A stretch of 64,000 nt of DNA from RBG-16-34-14 sp963798865 (GTDB lineage Bacteria; Bacteroidota; Ignavibacteria; Ignavibacteriales; Ignavibacteriaceae). Below, piece after piece: positions 15,778-24,673 of the stretch. The translations under genes and the position numbers were made by a program. The notes beneath the pieces are model-generated. The model was given only the letters and a program-made list of their open reading frames with translations, made no database searches and was not told the origin of the DNA. The stretch is from positions 1,240,001 through 1,304,000 of the forward strand of contig CAWCVZ010000004.1 of NCBI GenBank assembly GCA_963798865.1. Reading direction: 5' to 3'. Positions within the stretch are counted from its first letter, which is position 1, and the number at the start of each line of letters is the position of its first letter.

Positions 15778-18396
15778 TTATTTCAGCAAAACCATCTTCT
15801 TTGTTTGAGAATACTTCCCTGCTGTTAATTTATAAAAATAAATTCCACTGGAGAGGATGGAAGGATTGAACTCAACTTCATAATTGCCTGCAGGTTTTTG
15901 TTCATTAACTAGAATGGCAACTTCTTTTCCTAAAGCATCATAAACTTTTAAAGTTACAAGAGACCCTTCGACTCCGCTCAGGGTAACATTTGCGATAGTA
16001 TAATTGATAGTTGTGGATGGATTGAACGGATTTGGATAATTCTGCTCAAGATTAAAATTATTTATAGAAAGATTACTATTTCTAACTCCAGCAACAAGCT
16101 GATTAAGATCTAACCTGTACATTGACCTGCCGTGAGTTCCTATTGCCAGAAAATTATTAGTGGGATGAATCTTCATATCATAAACAGAGACAACCGGCAG
16201 ACCAGTCCCTAAAACCTCCCAGCTTGAACCGCCGTTAAAGCTAACAAAAGCTCCAACATCGCTTCCAAGATAAAGCCAGTCGGAATTATTATTATCAACA
16301 GCAAAAGCATTAACAGGTGCATCGGGAAGATTGGAGCTTATATTCGCCCAGTTTGTACCCATATTTGTGCTTTTGAAAACGTGCGGCTGAGGATCTCTCC
16401 ATTTCAATCCAGAGAAAGTTGCATAAATTATATTTGCATCATGAGGATCAACAACAACTCTTGTAACCCAGCGGTCAGGCAGTTCAGGGTTTTGAGAAAT
16501 ATCAGTCCAGTTTATTCCGTAATTAGTTGTAACCCATATATGGCTGTCATCAGTTCCTGCATAAATTACATTTGAATCAGTTGGAGCTACTGCAATAGTT
16601 GTAACAGTTCCAAGTCTTGTCCCGGGAACCGCGTTTGTTAAATCCCCACTTATAACTGACCAACTTGATGCACCATTTATAGTTCTATAAACTCTATCTG
16701 TTCCGTAATAAAGAACTCTCGGATTGTGGGGATCCATTATAACCGGAGTTGACCAGTTTGTAGGTTCATTTCCATTTATTCCATTTAGGGCACTAAAAAA
16801 AGAATTACCGCCATTTGTTGATTTAGCAAGATTACCATTCTGTGATTCCGCATAAATTATATCCGGATTTGTAAAATCAACACTAATATAAAAACCATCT
16901 CCACCAAGTATTCTGTCCCAATCATCAATGTTCCCTGAGTTTGTTCTTATACAATTATTATCCTGCGTTCCGCCATAAAGCTTCTGTGGATTGTTAAAGT
17001 CCAATCCGATTTCATAAAACTGTGTATTAGGTAATTGAACAGCATTAGACCATGTAACTCCGCCATCTGTAGAAATATTAATTCCTCCATCATTTCCGTT
17101 CAATATATAATTTGGATTTGTTGGATGAAAAGCCAGGGAATGATGATCAACGTGAAGCTGAGAAGGTCCGCTGTATCCGTATATAATCGGCCAGGATGAT
17201 CCTGCGTTTGTGGATCTCATAAAACCTACATCCAGTACATATACAACTTGCGGATTGTCCGGCTTTATTCTTACCTGACCAAAATACCAGCTGAAATTAC
17301 TGACGCCATCGGAATTTCCTATTTCAAAATCAGGATCGGCACTTACCCAGCTGCTGCCGTAATTTGTAGTTCTATATAAGCCGGAATAAACAGCACCGTC
17401 ATTATAAAGAGCATAAATTATTTCAGGGTTTGATTTAGACATTGCAAGACCGATTCTTCCTACACTTTGTGAATTAGAATTCGGCAAACCTGTTGAAGGT
17501 CCGAGAAAATCCCAGTTCAGCCCTCCATCAGATGTTTTGTAAATGCCGCTCGATGGTCCATAGAGATGAGAAGTATTCGGTCTTCTTACTCTCTCCCACA
17601 TAGCAGCTATTAAGAAAGACGGATTGGTTGGATCCATTACAATGTCAATTCCACCGGTAGAATCTGAAACAAATAAAGATTGAAACCAGGAAGCTCCGCC
17701 ATTAGTGCTTTTATAAATTCCTCTTTCAGGATTAGGGGAGAAATAAGAACCTACCGCTGCAAGATAAATATTATTTGTATTTGACGGATCAATAATAATT
17801 CTTCCTATTGAAACTGTTTCTTCAAGACCTAAGAACCGCCATGTATTTCCTGCATCAGTAGATTTAAAAACACCTCCGCCGGCAAAATTATTATGCCCGC
17901 CGTTTGCTTCACCTGTACCAACATAAATAGTATCAGGATGAACGGGATCAACAGCAATATCACCAATTGGCAGAACATTCTGCTCGTCAAAAATCGGGAA
18001 CCATGTTAATCCGGTATCGGTAGATTTAAAAACACCTCCCGTTGCCGAAGCAGCATAAACTATTGTCGGATCGAGAGGATTAAATTCAATATCAACAACT
18101 CTTCCTCCAATATTAATTGGTCCGGCAAATTCCCACGGAACATTATTCAACTGTTTGCTAACCTGGTTCATTTTCATCTCATTTACCTTGTCAATCGCAT
18201 CTATGTAGGCTTTAAGATCAGCATTGTAATAAGGATAAGTCCGCTGGAGCCATTCCCATTCATTAGGATAATTGTGAGATTCCTTCTCCCTTTCTTTTTC
18301 CTTCTGCAAAGTAAAGACACCATCGAGCCCCGGGAATATTACAAAAGAAATAACTGCAAGCAGAGCTGGAGTAATGAAGTATAAATATTTTTTCAT
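15778..18396 (-). CDS. Large secreted BNR/sortilin-like propeller protein with T9SS sorting domain
   Basis: The 872 residues begin with a signal-type hydrophobic segment. About a dozen BNR/sialidase-like blades follow, recognisable by repeats such as GGVFKSTDTGLTW, GIYKSTNGGASW, GLYRTTNYGSSW and HVFKSTNMGTNW. These build beta-propellers of the VPS10/sortilin type. The C-terminus, from about residue 785, is a type A T9SS sorting domain: LEQNYPNPFNPSTTINYTI, then VYDALGKEVAILVNEQ, and a terminal SGIYFYKLTAGKYSQTKKMVLLK. The protein is therefore predicted to be exported and anchored at, or released from, the cell surface. An eight-residue insert (TLSGVEGS, about residue 805) comes from an in-frame short repeat. 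A ligand or enzyme activity cannot be named. Confidence 0.85.
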   Translation of the reverse strand: MKKYLYFITPALLAVISFVIFPGLDGVFTLQKEKEREKESHNYPNEWEWLQRTYPYYNADLKAYIDAIDKVNEMKMNQVSKQLNNVPWEFAGPINIGGRVVDIEFNPLDPTIVYAASATGGVFKSTDTGLTWFPIFDEQNVLPIGDIAVDPVHPDTIYVGTGEANGGHNNFAGGGVFKSTDAGNTWRFLGLEETVSIGRIIIDPSNTNNIYLAAVGSYFSPNPERGIYKSTNGGASWFQSLFVSDSTGGIDIVMDPTNPSFLIAAMWERVRRPNTSHLYGPSSGIYKTSDGGLNWDFLGPSTGLPNSNSQSVGRIGLAMSKSNPEIIYALYNDGAVYSGLYRTTNYGSSWVSADPDFEIGNSDGVSNFSWYFGQVRIKPDNPQVVYVLDVGFMRSTNAGSSWPIIYGYSGPSQLHVDHHSLAFHPTNPNYILNGNDGGINISTDGGVTWSNAVQLPNTQFYEIGLDFNNPQKLYGGTQDNNCIRTNSGNIDDWDRILGGDGFYISVDFTNPDIIYAESQNGNLAKSTNGGNSFFSALNGINGNEPTNWSTPVIMDPHNPRVLYYGTDRVYRTINGASSWSVISGDLTNAVPGTRLGTVTTIAVAPTDSNVIYAGTDDSHIWVTTNYGINWTDISQNPELPDRWVTRVVVDPHDANIIYATFSGLKWRDPQPHVFKSTNMGTNWANISSNLPDAPVNAFAVDNNNSDWLYLGSDVGAFVSFNGGSSWEVLGTGLPVVSVYDMKIHPTNNFLAIGTHGRSMYRLDLNQLVAGVRNSNLSINNFNLEQNYPNPFNPSTTINYTIANVTLSGVEGSLVTLKVYDALGKEVAILVNEQKPAGNYEVEFNPSILSSGIYFYKLTAGKYSQTKKMVLLK
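15964..15983. repeat. Short dispersed-type repeat inside a coding region
   Basis: The 20-base unit cccttcgactccgctcaggg lies inside the sorting domain of the large secreted protein. In the gene's frame it reads roughly LSGVEG and splits the usual strand between INYTI and LVTLKVYD. It starts with CCCT and ends with AGGG, and is far more GC-rich than its surroundings. I recall this unit as a short repeat seen in many bacterial genomes. Copy number in this genome is unknown; I see one copy in the window. Confidence 0.55.
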
Positions 18397-18467
18397 AAGA
18401 TAATTAAGATTTAGTTATTGAAAATTTCGATAAATATTATCCTTCGATCAAGGAATAAATGTTTAGA

Positions 18468-19232
18468 TTAAAAACTAAATGTTATACCATTACTAAGCTC
18501 AAGATCAAAATTCCTGACACAAGGAACAGGTTCATTATCAAACCTGTATGAAATGGAAGAATTAAACTCAAGGTTTTTTGTAATGACAAAATCAATTCCT
18601 GAATCTGAAGTAAACCTGAAATCGTGAAATTTTTCTACATCAAACTGGAAATAATTTATTGTAATGAATGAAACAGTATTAGTAATAGTCCATTTAAATG
18701 TAAGATAATTTGTAGACCTGAAAAGATTTGTCTGGGGTGAAACAGGGATATTATATTTTTCATTTTCAAACATTAAACCTGTACCAAGAAAAATTTCAAA
18801 CAGGGAATCCCGTGAACCGGTAAATAATTTTATCAGGTCAGTTCTTAAACCGGTACCGGCAAGATTCCTGTCTTCAAGTAAAATAAAATGATTAAATTCT
18901 TTTTGCAGAAATAATTCCAGAAAAAATATTTGTGAGAGCGAGACAACACTTCTAAGGTGGGCAAACCCTTTATTTACAACCTTAGCATCATTTGCTTCCT
19001 GGAATTCATAATTCCCGATAAGGAAAAAATTCAGATCATTTCCTTTATAATCTATTCTCGAAGAACCTTTAACTTTCACAAATTCGGAATTCCCCGATGC
19101 AAGCCCTGCTGCCAAAGATATATTGCCATAAATGCCCGTCTTATCATATTCCTTCCTGAATCTTTCTGTATTTACCTGGGAATAATTGGAGACACAGAAA
19201 AGAACTGTTAAAAATAAAATCAGCTTTACCAT
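18468..19232 (-). CDS. DUF481-type outer-membrane beta-barrel protein
   Basis: This 254-residue protein has a signal peptide (MVKLILFLTVLFCVSNYSQ). The mature part is a series of alternating hydrophobic/polar strands. Signatures of the DUF481 (YdiY-like) family are GNISLAAGLASGNSEFVKVKGSSRIDYKGNDLNFFLIGNYEF and the terminal strand DLELSNGITFSF ending in phenylalanine, as outer-membrane barrels do. The function of the family is not settled. It lies between the DUF1028 gene and the T9SS protein on the same strand, with about 70 bases on each side. Confidence 0.75.
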   Translation of the reverse strand: MVKLILFLTVLFCVSNYSQVNTERFRKEYDKTGIYGNISLAAGLASGNSEFVKVKGSSRIDYKGNDLNFFLIGNYEFQEANDAKVVNKGFAHLRSVVSLSQIFFLELFLQKEFNHFILLEDRNLAGTGLRTDLIKLFTGSRDSLFEIFLGTGLMFENEKYNIPVSPQTNLFRSTNYLTFKWTITNTVSFITINYFQFDVEKFHDFRFTSDSGIDFVITKNLEFNSSISYRFDNEPVPCVRNFDLELSNGITFSF

Positions 19233-19299
19233 CTTGTTCCCTGAAATTGAATAATATTTTTAAATATAAAAATATTTCAGGGAACAATGGGCAATAATT

Positions 19300-20334
19300 C
19301 TACTTCTGCGAAATTATTTTTTTCAAATCACCTTCACTCACATTTAACATTCCAATTGGAACTAATCGTGGTGTTAAAGTTTTCCAGTTTTCATCTTTCA
19401 TAAAAATATCCTTAAACAAAGGAAGAGATTCATCTACTTTGCCATTGCTTGCAAGAGTAACAGCATGCCAGAATTTCATTTCAAGATTGTCAGGGAACAT
19501 TTCTTCTGCCGCCGAATATTCCTGCATTGCAAGCTTCATATCATTTTTTTCAATTGCCAGGTCACCGTTGTTCATATGATCATAAGCACGGTGAACTTTT
19601 AATAATCTTTTTAGTTCAGCAATCGGCTCCGGACTATCTTCAACACGTAAATCGATTAAACGGTCTTCCCAGACTTTCCCGGTTGATTTTCCTCTTACTA
19701 TAAGAATTGCTGCAGATTGCTTTCCTCTAATATCTCCACCTGCATTTTGTGCTGCTTCAAGTGACGCAATCATTCGTTCAGCAAGCGGGCCTTTTGATTC
19801 TCTAAATGCTTTATCCATTGCCGGCCAGATTTTATTATTCAGCATAAGATTAGCCTGAACAGAAAAATTATCTCCCTTAATATTACCTGCTTCGGGGATA
19901 CATTTACTGCCGGTGTATGAAGCTACATTTCCTTTTGCATCAACAATTGCCAGCTGCCGGAAATCTCTTCCATCATCTTCAGAAACTAATTTATCAAGAA
20001 CCTGCTGAGCTGTCATTCCCTGCTTTAAAAGTTCAAGTCCATTGGGACCAAAAGAAACATTTACAAGCGATTGAGTTGCAATTGCGCCTACACCAGCTTC
20101 AGCCCAGCTTACAATTGAGCCAACCGAAAACCAGTGAGACTGCACAGCAACTCCCATCTCTCCTGTTTCTGGATCTCTGGCAACTATAGAAAAGGTATGT
20201 GCAAGAGGATTTGAGGAATAGAAATTCTGTGAGTAAATAACAGATGAAAAAAGAAAAAAGATAAACAATGAACGATAAAAGTGAAATGTAACACGATAAA
20301 AAGAAGCTGAAATATTTTCCATAAAATTATCCAT
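19300..20334 (-). CDS. DUF1028 family protein (putative Ntn-hydrolase) with TPR-like tail
   Basis: This 344-residue protein has an N-terminal membrane or signal segment (about residues 17-36). The DUF1028 core follows: HTFSIVARDPETGEMGVAVQSHWFSVG, WAEAGVGAIATQSLVNVSFGPNGLELL, and LAIVDAKGNVASYTGSKCIPEAG. The core resembles the N-terminal-nucleophile hydrolase fold, although no substrate has been firmly assigned to the family. The last 100 residues form helices with a tetratricopeptide look (MNNGDLAIEKNDMKLAMQEYSAAEEMFPDN). Two possible ATG starts lie within four codons; the longer is given. It directly follows the S9 peptidase (20 bases). Confidence 0.8.
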   Translation of the reverse strand: MDNFMENISASFYRVTFHFYRSLFIFFLFSSVIYSQNFYSSNPLAHTFSIVARDPETGEMGVAVQSHWFSVGSIVSWAEAGVGAIATQSLVNVSFGPNGLELLKQGMTAQQVLDKLVSEDDGRDFRQLAIVDAKGNVASYTGSKCIPEAGNIKGDNFSVQANLMLNNKIWPAMDKAFRESKGPLAERMIASLEAAQNAGGDIRGKQSAAILIVRGKSTGKVWEDRLIDLRVEDSPEPIAELKRLLKVHRAYDHMNNGDLAIEKNDMKLAMQEYSAAEEMFPDNLEMKFWHAVTLASNGKVDESLPLFKDIFMKDENWKTLTPRLVPIGMLNVSEGDLKKIISQK

Positions 20335-20354
20335 CCTTTAATTTCAATAATTTA

Positions 20355-22458
20355 TTAATTACTAATCCCAACTAATTTCAGAATAAAAGCATACTCTAGG
20401 GCAAATTCTTTGTATCTGCGGAACCGTCCTGAAGAACCGCTGTGCCCTGCATCCATATTTGTTTTAAGAAGCAGGAGATTGTCATCGGTTTTCAGTTCCC
20501 TGAGTTTTGCTACCCATTTAGCAGGTTCCCAATACTGAACCTGTGAATCATGAAGCCCTGTCATCACAAGTAAATTAGGATAATTCTTTGTTTCAACATT
20601 ATCATAGGGAGAATAAGAAAGCATGTAATCATAATAATCTTTTTGATTTGGATTTCCCCATTCATCATACTCTCCTGTTGTTAATGGAATTGATTCATCC
20701 AGCATTGTAGTCACTACATCAACAAAAGGAACAACAGCGATAATTCCTTTAAAAAGATCCGGAGCCATATTAGTAACTGCTCCCATTAATAATCCTCCCG
20801 CGCTTCTTCCTTCAGCAAAAAGTTTATTGCTGGAAGTATAACCCTCCTTAGTAAGATATTCACCGCAATTAATAAAATCAGTAAAAGTATTTTTCTTTTT
20901 GAAAAGTTTACCGTCTTCATACCAGTATCTTCCCATTTCTTCGCCGCCGCGAATATGTGCAATCGCATATATAAAACCTCTGTCAACCAAACTTAAAACA
21001 GTTGAGTTGAAATATGGATTCGTGGTTATTCCATATGAGCCGTAGCCATACAACAATAAAGGATTGCCTTCGCTTTTTTTCTTATCCTTGCGATAAACCA
21101 GAGAAATTGGAATTTTAGAACCATCTGTAGCAGTGGCAAAAAGTCTTTCAGATTTATAATTGGCTGGATTAAATCCACCGAGAATTTCATCCTGCTTCAT
21201 TAATATTTTTTCCCCGGTTTTCATATTATAGTCATATACGGAATTAGGAGTTGTAAGTGAAGAATATGAATACCTCACAGTCTCAATTCCCTGGCTCAAC
21301 ATTAGAAGTAAGATCTGCTGCATACGTTTCTTCATCAAATTCAATCATCTTATCAATGGAGCCATCCCATTTTTTAATTCTTAATTGAACCAGCCCGTTT
21401 TTTCTTTCCTGAAGTACAAGATAATCGTTGAACAATTCAAAACTCTCAAAAAGTACATCATCACGGTGCGGAATAATTTCCTTCCAGTTTTCTTTTAAGG
21501 TTTTTGTTTCAGGAGTTTCCATTAAACGGAAATTTTTTGCGTTAAAGTTTGTCCTTATATAAAATTTTCCATTTAAATGATCGATGGAATATTCATGATC
21601 TTTTTCACGCGGATTAAAAATTGCAAATTTACCATCCGGATTGTCAGCATTAAGGATTCTGAAATCAGTTGAAAGCGTACTGTATGAACCGATGATAATA
21701 AATTTATCCGACTTTGATTTGTAAACAAAAGTAACAAATGTTTCATCTGCTTCATGGTAGACTTCTTTATCAAGTTCAGGATCATTTCCAAGAGTATGCT
21801 TAAATATTTTATAGCTTCTTAACGCTTCATCCTTCTTTTCATAAAATATTGTTTTATTATCGTTAGCCCAAACTGAATTGCCTGTTGTGTTTACAAGGCG
21901 TTCAGTTAGAATTTCACCTGTAGTTAAATTTTTGAAACGAATATCATATTGCCTTCTGCCGACTGTATCCTCTCCGAATGATAAAAAATTATTATCAGGA
22001 CTGACGGACAATTGTGCTGCACTGTAAAATTTATATTTTTCTCCAAGCTCATTTGCATTAAGTATTATCTCTTCATCAGCCTGCAGGTTTTCTTTTTTCC
22101 TGCAGTAAATAGGATATTCTTTATCTGCAACATAACGCTGGTAATAGTAAAATCCATTTTTATAATATGGAACAGATGAATCATCTTTTTTTATTCTGCC
22201 GACAATTTCATTATACAATTTTTCCTGGAGAGGTTCGGTCTCTCTCATAATTGAGTTTGTATATTCATTTTCTCTATTCAGGTAATCAATGACTGCAGGA
22301 TTTTCCCTTTCACGCAGCCAGTAATAATTATCGATCCTTGTGCTGCCATGAATTTTGAGTTCCGCAGGTTTTTTTTCTACGCTGGGAGGTTTAATCTGGG
22401 GTAAAGAAGTATTAAAAATCATAAAGCTTACAGTGAATGTTAATAATATTTTTTTCAT
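20355..22458 (-). CDS. S9 family peptidase, oligopeptidase B-like, one frameshift
   Basis: This is a prolyl-oligopeptidase-family serine peptidase of about 700 residues in two frames. The first part runs from an ATG at 22458, with a signal peptide and YYWLRERENPAVIDYLNRENEYT, through the propeller to TSNVEPG. The second part continues IETVRYSYSSLTTP and carries the catalytic domain with the nucleophile GRSAGG, the aspartate in HDSQVQYWEPAKW, and the histidine in DAGHSG. Removing one base near 21285-21292 (ccaggg-a-attgag on the minus strand) restores the frame. The signal peptide suggests a periplasmic or secreted enzyme cutting after basic residues, as PtrB does. Confidence 0.88.
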
Positions 22459-22544
22459 TTTGATTTAATGAATGTTTTGTAAATGTTTTTTCTAAAATTA
22501 CCTATTTAGTAATTTGGGTCAAAGAAATTTAAGATTATATTAAA

Positions 22545-23885
22545 ATGAAAACATCGTTATCCGAAAGTTTTATAAATAATATTTACAACAGGCTGGAAAA
22601 ATCTGGAGATAATAAACTTAAGCTCTTACATTCTGAAAATATTTTCAGACAGCCGGTTCACGTGGTTTACGGCGGTGCAAATAAATTTAAGTTTGATTCT
22701 GCTGCAAAGCTTGGAAGAATTGCTTTAAAAACACTTGAAGAATATGCAGATAATCATAAAACTTTTTTTGAAGCCTTAGGAATAGATAATTTTAAATTAT
22801 CAGAAACTATTTATGAAAGAATAATTGATAAATTAAAAAAAGAACCTGTTGAAGATTTTAGAATTGATTTTGAAGATGGCTTCGGGATAAGACCAAATGA
22901 AGAAGAAGATAAATGGGCTGAATTAGCTGCTAAAGAAACTGCAAAAGGAATTAAAGAAAATTCTCTCCCTCCCTTTTTTGGTATAAGAATTAAACCCTTA
23001 ACAAATGAATTTAAAGAGAGAGCAATAAGGACTCTTGATATTTATTTGACAACACTTCTTTTTGAAACTAAAGGAAGATTACCAAATAATTTTTTAATAA
23101 CACTTCCGAAAATTAAAAATTCTGAAGAGGTAAAAATTTTTATTGAGCTGCTTAAAGAGCTTGAAGAAAAAAATTCCCTTCCGGAAGGTTTACTACAATT
23201 TGAAATGATGATTGAAACTCCTCAGGTAATAATTAATGAAAAAGGAAATTGCGGACTGCCTGATTTAATTTCTACATCAGAAGGAAGATGTTTTGCTGCC
23301 CATTTCGGAGCTTATGATTTTACTTCTTCACTGGATATCACCGCAAAAAATCAATCACTTGATCATCCGCTTTGTAATTTTGCAAGGAATATTATGAAAA
23401 TTGCTTTTGCGGATTCAGGCATTTTCTTATCTGATGGAGCTACAAATATTCTTCCTATACCTAAATTCAAAAAAGAAAATCTTTCTAAGGAAGAATTAAA
23501 AGCAAACCGGAAAATTATTTTTAATGCATGGAAAACTTCCTTTAATGGTATTCAGAATTCACTTCAATCCGGGTTTTACCAGGGCTGGGATTTGCATCCT
23601 GCACAAATTCCTGTAAGATATGCTGCGGTTTATTTTTTCTTCCTGAATGAACTTGAAGATGCAGTAAACAGGTTAAGTCAATTTATTAACAAAGCAGCAC
23701 AGGTTTCTTTAGCAGGTAATACATTTGATGATGCCGCTTCAGCCCAGGCGCTGCTGAACTTTTTCATAAGAGGTTTTAACTGCGGGGCGATAAAAGAAAA
23801 TGAAATTAATAAAACGGGATTGACCCTGGAAGAAATCAAAACTAAATCTTTTAATAAAATTCTTGAATCAAAAAAATATTTATAA
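22545..23885 (+). CDS. Large HpcH/HpaI (CitE-like) aldolase-family protein
   Basis: This 446-residue protein has the phosphoenolpyruvate-binding TIM-barrel features of the HpcH/HpaI-citrate lyase beta superfamily. They are DFRIDFEDGFG (acidic metal ligands), FGIRIKP (active-site arginine region), QFEMMIETPQVI (metal-ligand glutamate), RCFAAHFGAYDFTSSLDI, and a late GWDLHPAQIPVRYAAVY. The size exceeds CitE (about 290 residues) and fits the little-studied DUF6986-type branch, some members of which are loosely annotated as phosphoenolpyruvate kinase. No reaction is established from sequence. It is divergent from the S9 peptidase and precedes a TauE-type permease by 38 bases. Confidence 0.75.
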   Translation: MKTSLSESFINNIYNRLEKSGDNKLKLLHSENIFRQPVHVVYGGANKFKFDSAAKLGRIALKTLEEYADNHKTFFEALGIDNFKLSETIYERIIDKLKKEPVEDFRIDFEDGFGIRPNEEEDKWAELAAKETAKGIKENSLPPFFGIRIKPLTNEFKERAIRTLDIYLTTLLFETKGRLPNNFLITLPKIKNSEEVKIFIELLKELEEKNSLPEGLLQFEMMIETPQVIINEKGNCGLPDLISTSEGRCFAAHFGAYDFTSSLDITAKNQSLDHPLCNFARNIMKIAFADSGIFLSDGATNILPIPKFKKENLSKEELKANRKIIFNAWKTSFNGIQNSLQSGFYQGWDLHPAQIPVRYAAVYFFFLNELEDAVNRLSQFINKAAQVSLAGNTFDDAASAQALLNFFIRGFNCGAIKENEINKTGLTLEEIKTKSFNKILESKKYL

Positions 23886-23923
23886 CTTACTGCCGGTATT
23901 TTTTAATCTAATAAAGAAAATAG

Positions 23924-24670
23924 TTGCCTGATATAACTGCTGTATTAATACTTTTTGGAGTTGGAGCCATAAGCGGCTTTATGAATGTTGTTGCCGGGGG
24001 AGGCTCATCATTGACACTACCTGCATTAATTTTTCTTGGACTTGATTCAACAGTAGCTAACGGAACAAACCGCATAGCGGTAATTATGCAGAACATTTCT
24101 GCTATCTATGCGTTCAAACAGGAAAAATACAGCCAGTTTAAATTAAGCTTAAAACTCTCTCTGATGACTTTGCCCGGAACAATTGCCGGTGCCCTGCTTG
24201 CTTTAAATATCGGAGATGAACTCTTTCAGAAAATACTAGGTATTATTATGATCGGGGTTATAATATCAATGGTTGTTCCGCGAGCAAAAGTAATTGCAAA
24301 TGAACAACCGGAAAAAATTCCCTGGACTGTTCATTTATCAATGTTTGGAATAGGATTCTACGGCGGTTTTATACAGGTTGGAATCGGGTTTATGATTATG
24401 GCAGCGTTACAATATTTGATGAAGCTTAATCTTATTATAGTTAATATGCACAAAGTTTTTATTGTTCTTTTCTTAACAGTTCCGGCATTCATTGTTTTTT
24501 TAATTTCAGGAAATATTAATTGGCAGTTAGGAATTAGTCTTGCAGTTGGAAATGCATTTGGTGCCTGGTGGGCAGCAAAGTTTTCTGTAAAAAAAGGTGA
24601 AAAATTTATTAAGATATTTTTAATTGTTGCAGTTTTAATTATGGCTTTAAAGCTGCTTGATATTTTTTAA
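23924..24670 (+). CDS. TauE/SafE-family anion permease, TTG start
   Basis: This 248-residue protein has seven to eight hydrophobic helices and two copies of the family's glycine-rich motif. The first is GVGAISGFMNVVAGGGSSLTLPALIFLGLDSTVANGTNR, and the second is around GFYGGFIQVGIGFMIMAALQYL. These permeases move sulfite, sulfoacetate or other small organic anions across the inner membrane. The start is TTG at 23924 (MPDITAVLIL); no ATG exists before the first helix. It lies just downstream of the CitE-like gene, so it may carry that enzyme's substrate or product, but this is only an inference from proximity. Confidence 0.85.
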   Translation: MPDITAVLILFGVGAISGFMNVVAGGGSSLTLPALIFLGLDSTVANGTNRIAVIMQNISAIYAFKQEKYSQFKLSLKLSLMTLPGTIAGALLALNIGDELFQKILGIIMIGVIISMVVPRAKVIANEQPEKIPWTVHLSMFGIGFYGGFIQVGIGFMIMAALQYLMKLNLIIVNMHKVFIVLFLTVPAFIVFLISGNINWQLGISLAVGNAFGAWWAAKFSVKKGEKFIKIFLIVAVLIMALKLLDIF

Positions 24671-24673
24671 TAA

